From positions 18,412 through 82,411 of the forward strand of contig JBBDQZ010000062.1 in NCBI GenBank assembly GCA_040905705.1: a stretch of 64,000 nucleotides of DNA. Direction: 5' to 3'. Numbering within the stretch: position 1 is the stretch's first letter; each line of letters opens with the position of its first letter. Shown one piece after another: positions 28,088-35,320 of the stretch. The position numbers and the translations under genes are program-made. The notes beneath the pieces were generated by a model. It was not told the DNA's origin. It saw nothing but the letters and a program-made list of their open reading frames with translations, and searched no databases. Source of the DNA: JBBDQZ01 sp040905705. Its GTDB lineage: Bacteria; Bacteroidota; Rhodothermia; Balneolales; Natronogracilivirgulaceae.

Positions 28088-29169
28088 TCGTGGATAAATG
28101 GAAAATTGAACTTGAAAAGCATTTGCCAAATGTTAAAACCTATCTGGCAAATGTCCTGAAGGAGACGGCCGAAATCAAAATCGATTCTGTTGTAAGTGCT
28201 GACAAACAGGATCTTGTAAAGAGCCTTGATAAAAATGATGTGTTTATTATCACCAGGGATGAAGTCCATCATAGCTCCATTATTCTGATTTTGGATAATG
28301 CATGGTTGGGTTTGCTCTCAAGTATTATGATGGGGGTCGAAGAGGATAAGTACAACGAAATCACACGTGATCTGCTGAAAAAGTTTGTAACCGAGATGTT
28401 GGTGATGCTCAAAAAACAATTGCGTCGCAACGGGCTGAAACTGGCTCCTGGTGAAATGGAAGTACTGACGCATAAACAGATGGAAAAAAAGTTTGTACAT
28501 GAAGCATATTTTCATGCGATATTTAGTATAAGTGGCCTGGGTAAAAAGGCAGCCAGAGCGGAATTATTGATAGGATATACGGATGATCAATTGAGCAATG
28601 ATGATTCGGGTGATAAGCCGGACCAGGAAAATAAAACTTCATCAAAATCAACGAAAGGGTCGGAAAGCAGGAAGATATCCGAAAACATGGAGGACGCTGG
28701 TGACAAAACTTTTGCTTTGAGCGATGACACTGATAGTGTTACTAAAGTTGCCGATGCAGCCACCGGGGATCAATTTGCCGGGATGAGTACGGATAATGTG
28801 GATGGGGATACGGCAGCAGATCAGTCGAGCGATGATAATGTGGTTACCGGCCGGAAGGTAGAATTTGACAACTTTGAGCAAACAGGTATTGATGAGTTGA
28901 TCGGTGATACCCGGAATATGGCATTGCTGAAAGATGTCGAAATGGAGGTATCCGTTCAACTAGGACAGATAGAAATGCCGCTCGGTAAAGTATTGCAACT
29001 GTCAAAAGGTTCGATTATTGAACTCAATAAACTCGCCGGTGAACCGGTAGATATCCTGGTAAATGGATCCTATATCGCTCATGGAGAAGTGGTCGTAATT
29101 GATGAACATTTCGGGGTACGCATTTCAAATCTGATTACCACCCGCGAGCGAATAACACGCCTTAGATAA
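28084..29169 (+). CDS. FliN/FliY-like motor switch protein with long acidic linker
   Basis: A 361-residue protein. The C-terminal ~80 residues (about 280-361) are a FliN SpoA domain (VEMEVSVQLGQIEMPLGKVL, SKGSIIELNKLAGEPVDILV). The N-terminal ~165 residues resemble the CheC-like domain of FliY but lack the N-terminal CheY-binding peptide. An acidic, Ser/Asp-rich linker of about 100 residues joins them. The ATGA overlap with fliM suggests coupled translation. It replaces the small FliN of enteric bacteria. Whether the CheC-like part has phosphatase activity cannot be said; no clear D/S-X3-E-X2-N motif was found. Confidence 0.88.
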   Translation: MIVDKWKIELEKHLPNVKTYLANVLKETAEIKIDSVVSADKQDLVKSLDKNDVFIITRDEVHHSSIILILDNAWLGLLSSIMMGVEEDKYNEITRDLLKKFVTEMLVMLKKQLRRNGLKLAPGEMEVLTHKQMEKKFVHEAYFHAIFSISGLGKKAARAELLIGYTDDQLSNDDSGDKPDQENKTSSKSTKGSESRKISENMEDAGDKTFALSDDTDSVTKVADAATGDQFAGMSTDNVDGDTAADQSSDDNVVTGRKVEFDNFEQTGIDELIGDTRNMALLKDVEMEVSVQLGQIEMPLGKVLQLSKGSIIELNKLAGEPVDILVNGSYIAHGEVVVIDEHFGVRISNLITTRERITRLR

Positions 29170-29186
29170 CGAATTTTTTCGCTTAT

Positions 29187-29723
29187 ATGGACTTTCGAAA
29201 TTATATACCCGCTGAAAATCCTCGCAAAATCATCGGAATGGTTGTTTCATTTGCTGTAATTTTGCTGGTGCTTTGGTTGTTTATGGTTTCACGGATGAAT
29301 TATCAGTCAACCTCGCCTTCAACGGCTTCTGATCCGGCATCACAGGAGAGACGCGACAGTGTCCGCGAGATGATGGGAAAAATTGATACCGAACATCCGG
29401 TGGAACAGCGGTCATCCCGGATATTTCTCAATGCATTTACCACCTTTGTCGTACTCATAGTCATACTTGCCGGTGTCTGGATCCTGTTTCGAAAGAAATC
29501 GTATTTCGGGCAGTCTAACAAGTCTTTCCGTGAACTGGGTCAACATGTAATCGGACCGAATCAGCAGATAAAAGTCCTGGAGATTAATAGCGAAATTTGG
29601 GTACTCGGAATCGGGACCAACTCGATAACATTATTACACCGGTATCCCAAAGACCAGTGGAAAGAGCCGGTGAAAAATCCATCCGGTCAACGATTTTATG
29701 ACACGTTCAGTGGTAAATTATGA
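29187..29723 (+). CDS. fliO: Flagellar export gate assembly protein FliO
   Basis: A 178-residue protein with two hydrophobic segments (about residues 15-34 and 87-106) and a cytoplasmic C-terminal domain typical of FliO (GPNQQIKVLEINSEIWVLGI). FliO helps FliP oligomerise. The gene overlaps fliP by four bases. FliO is poorly conserved; position and the C-terminal domain pattern support the call. Confidence 0.88.
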   Translation: MDFRNYIPAENPRKIIGMVVSFAVILLVLWLFMVSRMNYQSTSPSTASDPASQERRDSVREMMGKIDTEHPVEQRSSRIFLNAFTTFVVLIVILAGVWILFRKKSYFGQSNKSFRELGQHVIGPNQQIKVLEINSEIWVLGIGTNSITLLHRYPKDQWKEPVKNPSGQRFYDTFSGKL

Positions 29724-30409
29724 TTTCAGTAATCCTACAATCGCTTCCACAAATTGATTTAAGTATCGGGGGAGAGGCGGAAGATTATTCGCTGGCGATT
29801 CAGGCGCTTATCCTGATGACAATCCTCACTTTTGGTCCGGCATTTATTACAATGATGACCAGTTTTACACGGATCATTGTTGTCTTTTTCTTTTTACGGA
29901 TGGGGTTGGGAACACAGCAGTCCCCCCCTAACCAGGTTCTCATCGGTCTGGCATTATTTATGACGATCTTCATAATGATGCCAACATTCAACGCCGTTAA
30001 CGAACAGGCCATCCAACCCTATATCAATGAGGAAATGCCCCAGGCGGAGGCTCTTACTGTTGCGGCCGGCCCCCTCAAAGAGTTTATGGTCCGACAGACA
30101 CGGGACCAGGATCTGTTGTTTTTCATGGATATGCTCGAGATGGATACCGTCAGTGATATTACGGACTTGCCGCTCTTTGTAGTGGTTCCGGCGTATATAA
30201 TGAGTGAACTCAATATCGCCTTTCAGATCGGATTTATGATATATCTGCCGTTTATGGTAATCGATCTTGTGGTTGCCTCCATTCTTTTATCCATGGGGAT
30301 TATTTTTCTTCCTCCGGTTCTGGTTTCACTGCCATTTAAAATACTTGTGTTTGTGTTAACGGACGGGTGGTATCTGTTGGTCCAGTCATTGGTTCGTAGT
30401 TTTTATTAA
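29720..30409 (+). CDS. fliP: Flagellar export gate protein FliP
   Basis: A 229-residue FliP. Signature segments are LILMTILTFGPAFITMMTSF, the QSPPNQVLIGLALFMTIFIM helix and PAYIMSELNIAFQIGF. It forms the pentameric core of the export gate with FliQ and FliR. The 124-bp gap after it holds a large hairpin, unusual in an operon with otherwise overlapping genes. Confidence 0.97.
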   Translation: MISVILQSLPQIDLSIGGEAEDYSLAIQALILMTILTFGPAFITMMTSFTRIIVVFFFLRMGLGTQQSPPNQVLIGLALFMTIFIMMPTFNAVNEQAIQPYINEEMPQAEALTVAAGPLKEFMVRQTRDQDLLFFMDMLEMDTVSDITDLPLFVVVPAYIMSELNIAFQIGFMIYLPFMVIDLVVASILLSMGIIFLPPVLVSLPFKILVFVLTDGWYLLVQSLVRSFY

Positions 30410-30463
30410 TGGCCTGCCGTGATTAATAGCAGGGGAAGTACCCACGACCATAGCCATTGCCAA

Positions 30464-30498
30464 TCAGATGCAGCATGATCCATGGATGCTCCATCTGA
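30464..30498 (+). repeat. Long imperfect hairpin between fliP and fliQ
   Basis: TCAGATG pairs with CATCTGA and, inside, AGCAT pairs with ATGCT, with a single C/C mismatch and a 9-base loop, giving a 12-bp stem. It fills the fliP-fliQ gap. There is no T-run, so an RNA processing or translation-control role is more likely than termination. Confidence 0.65.
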
Positions 30499-30533
30499 CA
30501 TTGTGAACTAGAACATTTCAAATAAATGAAAAA

Positions 30534-30803
30534 ATGAATACGGATGTCGGGGTCTATTGGGTACAAGAGGCATTGATGGCAGCTGTAGTACTGGCCGGCC
30601 CGGTTCTTGTCAGTGCTCTTGTTGTTGGGCTGGCTATCGCCATATTTCAGGCGGCTACTTCTATTCAGGAGATGACTCTCAGTTATGTGCCTAAAATGGT
30701 GGTTGTAGTGATTATTCTGTTTTTTTTGTTTGGTTTTATGCTGCAGTATGCTATCGGATTTTTCGAACGGGTTTTTGATTTCATTCCCATAATTGCACAA
30801 TGA
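30534..30803 (+). CDS. fliQ: Flagellar export gate protein FliQ
   Basis: An 89-residue protein with two membrane helices (about residues 15-40 and 54-74). The FliQ pattern VGLAIAIFQAATSIQEMTLS and YVPKM is clear. It surrounds the FliP/FliR core of the export gate. The length is normal. Confidence 0.95.
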   Translation: MNTDVGVYWVQEALMAAVVLAGPVLVSALVVGLAIAIFQAATSIQEMTLSYVPKMVVVVIILFFLFGFMLQYAIGFFERVFDFIPIIAQ

Positions 30804-30842
30804 GTGAAGTACTTGATCATATATACATTCCGTCCGGAAAAC

Positions 30843-30869
30843 CACCTGATTGCAGGTGACCTATCAGGT
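30843..30869 (+). promoter_or_regulatory. Two mutually exclusive hairpins between fliQ and fliR
   Basis: CACCTG (30843-30848) can pair with CAGGTG (30853-30858). The overlapping segment ACCTGAT (30844-30850) can instead pair with ATCAGGT (30863-30869). The shared left arm means that only one stem can form at a time. It lies about 40 bases before the fliR start. The regulatory meaning is speculative. Confidence 0.4.
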
Positions 30870-30907
30870 ATTTTCCTTACTATTGTAACAGGTAACCAAT
30901 TCGGATT

Positions 30908-31687
30908 ATGACGTTTCTCTCTGTGGAGTATATATTGGCGTCATTTCTCATATTTGTGCGGGTCGGCAGCCTTGTTATGATTGCTCCATTCTTTAGTGCA
31001 TCCGTATTCCCCGTGCGTGTCAAAATCTCGTTTGCGTTGATTACAAGTTTTATGTTGTATCCGGTTATCCCGGCTGCCAATGTTATGATTGCAACAGATT
31101 CAGAGGTGATTATTGTACTGATATCTATTTTAAGGGAGGTGCTTACAGGTGCGGCACTGGGATTGGTAGGACAGATTGTTTTTGCGGGGTTGGAACTGGG
31201 TGGGCGATTGATCAGTATTGAGATTGCCCTGGCCTTTGCCAACGTTATCGACAGTATGACCCAGCAACAAAGCGCAATTGTAAGCACCCTGTTTAATTAT
31301 CTGGCCATATTGCTTTTTCTGGCAGTTGGGGGCGATAAAGTGTACCTTCTGGGTCTTGTAAACAGTTTTGAGCATATTCCTGTTAGTACAGCCCGGCTTG
31401 AAATGACGGCACCATTGTTTGTAGAGATGGTAACTTTCCTCTTTATTACCGGTATTCAGATTGCCTCGCCCTTTCTTGTTGTATTGCTATTGCTGAATCT
31501 GTCGTTTGCAATATTTGCCAGGGTTATGCCACAAGCAAATATCTTTTTCATTGCGTTACCGGTAAAAATTGGTATAGGCTTAATTTTGTTGTTACTGGTG
31601 ATACCTTATCTACCGGTTTCCTTTGATATTCTTTTTCAAAAAATGTACGACTATCTTTCGCAGATGATAGAAACTCTTATGCCTTAA
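30908..31687 (+). CDS. fliR: Flagellar export gate protein FliR
   Basis: A 259-residue FliR with about six membrane helices. Family features include FVRVGSLVMIAPFFSASVFP, GLVGQIVFAGLELGGRLIS and FAIFARVMPQANIFFIALPV. It completes the FliP5-FliQ4-FliR1 gate. It is the last gene of the long plus-strand operon and faces the minus-strand fliA cluster. Confidence 0.96.
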   Translation: MTFLSVEYILASFLIFVRVGSLVMIAPFFSASVFPVRVKISFALITSFMLYPVIPAANVMIATDSEVIIVLISILREVLTGAALGLVGQIVFAGLELGGRLISIEIALAFANVIDSMTQQQSAIVSTLFNYLAILLFLAVGGDKVYLLGLVNSFEHIPVSTARLEMTAPLFVEMVTFLFITGIQIASPFLVVLLLLNLSFAIFARVMPQANIFFIALPVKIGIGLILLLLVIPYLPVSFDILFQKMYDYLSQMIETLMP

Positions 31688-31701
31688 TGAACAGAATCGG
31701 G

Positions 31702-31944
31702 TCAGACCTTTAGATCAAGGCGTTCTCCGATTCCTTCCTCAGCAGTTTTTGCGGGTTGCCTGTCCGTGCGCTCTCGTCGGATGTTGGTACGTGGTTTTTT
31801 ATAATTGGAGTTGCCTTTAAGCGGGAATACAAATGGATCTTCTTTTTTCCCCTCACGCTTTTCTTGCTGGGTGTCAGATTCTCGTTGTTTTTTTCGAATC
31901 TCCGGAATTCTTGCAAGTTTTGTAATTCTGCTTATTGAGCTCAT
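31702..31944 (-). CDS. Small basic hypothetical protein downstream of fliA
   Basis: An 80-residue protein from the ATG at 31944 (an in-frame TTG at 31962 would overlap fliA by four bases). It is highly charged and rich in Lys, Arg and Glu (KKQRESDTQQEKREGKKED), probably disordered, with a short helical start (MSSISRITKLARIPEIRKKQ). It lies last in the flhB-flhA-flhF-flhG-orf-fliA operon. The family is not recognised. The coupling to fliA makes a coding role plausible but not proven. Confidence 0.5.
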   Translation of the reverse strand: MSSISRITKLARIPEIRKKQRESDTQQEKREGKKEDPFVFPLKGNSNYKKPRTNIRRERTDRQPAKTAEEGIGERLDLKV

Positions 31945-31958
31945 GGCTGGGCTCCTGT

Positions 31959-32714
31959 TCAACGAACATTTTCAACTACCAGTTCACTTTTCAGTTTAAG
32001 TAACAGTTTACCAATAATCTGTGATATGCGGGCTTCAGATCGTTCCAGCAGTAAAGCAATTTCACTCAAGGTCATGTCCTCGAAATAGTACAAGGTCAAA
32101 ATCAAGCGGTCCCGTTCGTCGAGTTCCCCTATTTTCTTTTGCAATTTTTGAACAACAGCCTGTTTTTCAAGCCCGCTGTCCGGTTGTTCGCTTTCCGGAT
32201 CGGTTAGAGAATCATATAAAGACAATTCATTGTGTTTATAACTGGAGTCGAGAGACAAGGCGTTTCGTTGTTGGACATACGAGAGTAGAGATTGAAATTC
32301 CTGGGTGCTTATTTTCATCTCTGCGGCAACTTCATCATCAAGTGGTGCGCGTCCATGTAATTGTGTCAAACGATCAATGACCACCTGTGCACGTCCATAG
32401 CTACTTCTGTGTATCCGGGGGATGTGGTCAATTTTCCGCAGATAGTCAATAATACTTCCTCGTATCCGGTAATAGGCGAACGTATTAAACTGAATCTTTT
32501 TACCACAATCATATCCGTCAAGTGCCTGCAACAGTCCGCTTATACCAGCGCTTTCCAGATCTTCCTGTTGTGCGAGTGGATGATCCGGCCGCTTGATTTT
32601 GCCGACAATGCTGCGTACCAGAGGCATGGATTCACTGATAATCGCGTTTCGAAGCCCATCGGCGGGATCCTCACAATAAGTATCTATCAGCTCCTGTAAT
32701 GTTTTATTACCCAT
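31959..32714 (-). CDS. fliA: Flagellar sigma factor FliA (sigma-28)
   Basis: A 251-residue sigma-28. Region 2 contains QQEDLESAGISGLLQALDGY and FNTFAYYRIRGSIIDYLRKI; region 3 follows; region 4 ends with the helix-turn-helix EDMTLSEIALLLERSEARIS. It directs RNA polymerase to late flagellar genes, of which fliC in this window has a matching promoter. It lies after flhG and a small membrane protein gene, similar to the flhF-flhG-fliA order in polar-flagellate bacteria. Confidence 0.96.
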   Translation of the reverse strand: MGNKTLQELIDTYCEDPADGLRNAIISESMPLVRSIVGKIKRPDHPLAQQEDLESAGISGLLQALDGYDCGKKIQFNTFAYYRIRGSIIDYLRKIDHIPRIHRSSYGRAQVVIDRLTQLHGRAPLDDEVAAEMKISTQEFQSLLSYVQQRNALSLDSSYKHNELSLYDSLTDPESEQPDSGLEKQAVVQKLQKKIGELDERDRLILTLYYFEDMTLSEIALLLERSEARISQIIGKLLLKLKSELVVENVR

Positions 32715-32716
32715 GA

Positions 32717-32986
32717 CTATTGTTCACTTTTTTCTTGTTTCTCTACCGGTTTTGCACTGTTTCTGGTTGAAAAAGTAGTGGAAGAAACGGATGCCGGAGG
32801 GGAGGTACTGTGATGACCGGATGATTCTCTGATAATATTAATGAAGAAGATGGTCAAATAGATACCGGCAAACAGGATAAGAAAGACAATCAAGCTCCGG
32901 TAAATGGCCAGTTCGGTTTGCATTCCGGATATCATTAGCAGAGCAAAAACCATGAGTGATATAGCAGAGATCAAACGTAATAACAT
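32717..32986 (-). CDS. Small two-helix membrane protein between flhG and fliA
   Basis: An 89-residue protein with two closely spaced membrane helices (about residues 2-22 and 29-52) and a disordered tail rich in Ser, Thr and Pro that ends in charged residues (KPVEKQEKSEQ). It begins 15 bp after flhG and ends two bases before the fliA start. The family is unknown. Its position in the flhF-flhG-fliA group suggests a link with flagellar placement or with FliA control. Confidence 0.6.
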   Translation of the reverse strand: MLLRLISAISLMVFALLMISGMQTELAIYRSLIVFLILFAGIYLTIFFINIIRESSGHHSTSPPASVSSTTFSTRNSAKPVEKQEKSEQ

Positions 32987-33001
32987 AATTTCCGTATTTA
33001 T

Positions 33002-33820
33002 TTATTGCGATTTCACGTTTGTTGATTCTGTAGGGTGATCTTGCTGAAGTGGGATCTCTGGAGCGTTATTCAGCATATTATGAGCAATATATTCGAGTTC
33101 CCTAATCAGAAGTGATTTTGGATGAAGTCGCGTCACCGGTGTTTGTTTCTGAACCGATTCCCTTATTTCACTGCTTGAAGGGAGAAATCCGAGATATTTG
33201 ACTTCTTGTTTCATGAAATAGTGCAGAATGGTATTAAAACGTTGTTGAATATTTTCTGCATTGGACTCGTTTTCCGCAAAATTAATGATACTTGCAAGAG
33301 GGTAGGTTGGATCGATGCCAAGAATATATTTGCATAATCGATAGATGTCTGTGATAGCTGTTGGCTCATCAACGAGAATCATCATCCCCAACCGGGCACG
33401 GTCCAGAGCCCATAAACAGAGATCTCCTGACCCTGCCGGTGTGTCAATTACGATGATATCAAATTTCGAATCCAGGGAAACCAGTATCTGATCCATTGCT
33501 TCCATTAGAAGTTCGATCTCTTGTCCGGTGAGCCCGGGTTCATCAGATCCTGTTATAAGAGTAAGGCCACCGCAATCCAGTAGCAAATCTTCCATATCGC
33601 AGTTATTTTGAACCCACTGCATTACAGTATGGTCTACTTGTTCATTCAGAAGAGTAGCACAGTTCGACAGTCCGGGATCCGCATCTATGATTGCTACGCG
33701 ATAGCCTAACAGGCGCAGTGTATCCGCAATATTTACACTGGCGACACTTTTTCCTACGCCGCCCTTACCGCTGATAGTCGCGAAGATGAAAGGATGCTTT
33801 GTTTCCGATTTATTTTTCAT
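33002..33820 (-). CDS. flhG: FlhG/MinD-like ATPase controlling flagellar number
   Basis: A 272-residue ParA/MinD-family ATPase. The deviant Walker A (SGKGGVGKSVASVNIA) lies near the N-terminus, switch I follows (IIDADPGLSNCATLL), and the IVIDTPAGSGD segment is the Walker B region. FlhG works with FlhF to set number and position of flagella. It follows flhF after 6 bp. No clear N-terminal activating helix (DQA...LR type) is visible, since the P-loop begins almost at once. Confidence 0.92.
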   Translation of the reverse strand: MKNKSETKHPFIFATISGKGGVGKSVASVNIADTLRLLGYRVAIIDADPGLSNCATLLNEQVDHTVMQWVQNNCDMEDLLLDCGGLTLITGSDEPGLTGQEIELLMEAMDQILVSLDSKFDIIVIDTPAGSGDLCLWALDRARLGMMILVDEPTAITDIYRLCKYILGIDPTYPLASIINFAENESNAENIQQRFNTILHYFMKQEVKYLGFLPSSSEIRESVQKQTPVTRLHPKSLLIRELEYIAHNMLNNAPEIPLQQDHPTESTNVKSQ

Positions 33821-33826
33821 AGGGGT

Positions 33827-35320
33827 TCAGGTGTCTTGCAAAATTTGTCGGGCAAACCAGGCGGGACTGAAATCAGTAAGCCCATCCGGTATAGCTGGTC
33901 CCACACTTATGTATCGGGCACCGCATCCCATCTCTTCCAGAAATGGAATGATCGGCCCCCACTGTGAAACTTCATCAAGGTGCGTAATAGCTATATAATC
34001 AGGCTGAAGAGGATGGTGCACATTGGCGGAATCTCGAAAATAAAACCGATTGAGGGACGCATTTACCACGTAATGCACTTCCAGTGGAGTCAGGGAAACA
34101 AGTGTCTGCCGTAAATTCCAATACTGCCGGAATGAGTGCTCCTTTTCAATGGAAATGGATGGGGAATCTATGAGTACATGGTCGTATTTCGTCCACTCTT
34201 TCATATATAGCCCGATGTCCCTGGTGTTTTTTATAGTGTAACATGGGATATTGTGATCTTGACAAAAGGGTTCCAAAATAGTGTAGTAGGGCTGTTTGTT
34301 TCTGGCTTCGGGTTGTAATGATATCACGGCTACCTGTTTGTTCGATAAATAATCGGGATGCAAAAGCAGTTTCATGATCAGATGCGTTTTCCCGGAACCG
34401 GAGGGCCCTGTAAAAAGTATGAACTTTTCGACCGTTCCAGGGGATGAACCTTTCAGGGCATTGCGGATGATCCGGGAAAGTTGTGAAATGAATTGCTCCG
34501 GCTCATTATCGGGATCAATACCATCTTCGATAATCTTCCGGAACCAACGGGCGATGACTGAGGGTTTGATGCCGGTTTGTACCAGCTGCTGAAAGGACGG
34601 GTGTGAAGCATAGTCCAGATTGGAAGAGATAAGTGCAGCGTCAAGCAACGCTTCCATCTTGTCGAAACGTTTGTGTAATGCGGATATCTCCCGGACAGGG
34701 CGAGTGATATCGGTTTCACCGGCCTGTCCGGTATGTTCCTGAGCGTTCGAAAGCAGAAACCGGCTTTTATGAAATCCTACAAGCGATTTTTCTGCGTCAG
34801 AACTTCCATTACTTATTTGAAAGCGTGTTTTTTCCCCGAACTGAAAGCGGTTGGTTTCTGGCTTGGAGGGCTCATGAAAGTTTGTTGGACGTTTTACCGA
34901 AGCTGTTCGCTTTTGTTCCGGTGTTATCCCGTTTTCCGCATATTCACGAATAGCCTGCAGGTTAGTGCTTAGTTTGTTGGACGTTCCGTTATTCGCCGGA
35001 GATTCTTGTAAGTTTTCATTGTTATGAGAGAGGCTTTGAATCGTTTCATCCTTGATTTCACGATTTATATTTGCAGTATTAGCCGCTGTTCGTGAGATGT
35101 CACTTCGTTTGTAAAACACATTTCGGAACCGGGCATCATCTCCCGGCTTTTGTTGCTGCTCATTGCCGGAATGTGGTGTGCCCACCAAGACAGTAATGCA
35201 CGCATCTTTTTTCCCTTCCGGTTTAGATGACTCAAGGAGGACGATATCGTCACCATACATCTGCCGGGCGCTTTTTCTGGCATTCTCGATTGTTTTACCG
35301 AAAAATTTCTTTAGTATCAT
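33827..35320 (-). CDS. flhF: Flagellar biosynthesis GTPase FlhF
   Basis: A 497-residue SRP-type GTPase. The N-terminal basic region (LKKFFGKTIENARKSARQMY) and a long, polar, poorly conserved B domain (about 50-225) precede the NG domains. G1 is FTGPSGSGKTHLIMKLL, G3-like HVLIDSPSIS, and G4 is THLDE in place of the common TK(L/M)DE. FlhF marks the site of flagellum assembly at the pole. The start overlaps flhA by four bases. Confidence 0.92.
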   Translation of the reverse strand: MILKKFFGKTIENARKSARQMYGDDIVLLESSKPEGKKDACITVLVGTPHSGNEQQQKPGDDARFRNVFYKRSDISRTAANTANINREIKDETIQSLSHNNENLQESPANNGTSNKLSTNLQAIREYAENGITPEQKRTASVKRPTNFHEPSKPETNRFQFGEKTRFQISNGSSDAEKSLVGFHKSRFLLSNAQEHTGQAGETDITRPVREISALHKRFDKMEALLDAALISSNLDYASHPSFQQLVQTGIKPSVIARWFRKIIEDGIDPDNEPEQFISQLSRIIRNALKGSSPGTVEKFILFTGPSGSGKTHLIMKLLLHPDYLSNKQVAVISLQPEARNKQPYYTILEPFCQDHNIPCYTIKNTRDIGLYMKEWTKYDHVLIDSPSISIEKEHSFRQYWNLRQTLVSLTPLEVHYVVNASLNRFYFRDSANVHHPLQPDYIAITHLDEVSQWGPIIPFLEEMGCGARYISVGPAIPDGLTDFSPAWFARQILQDT

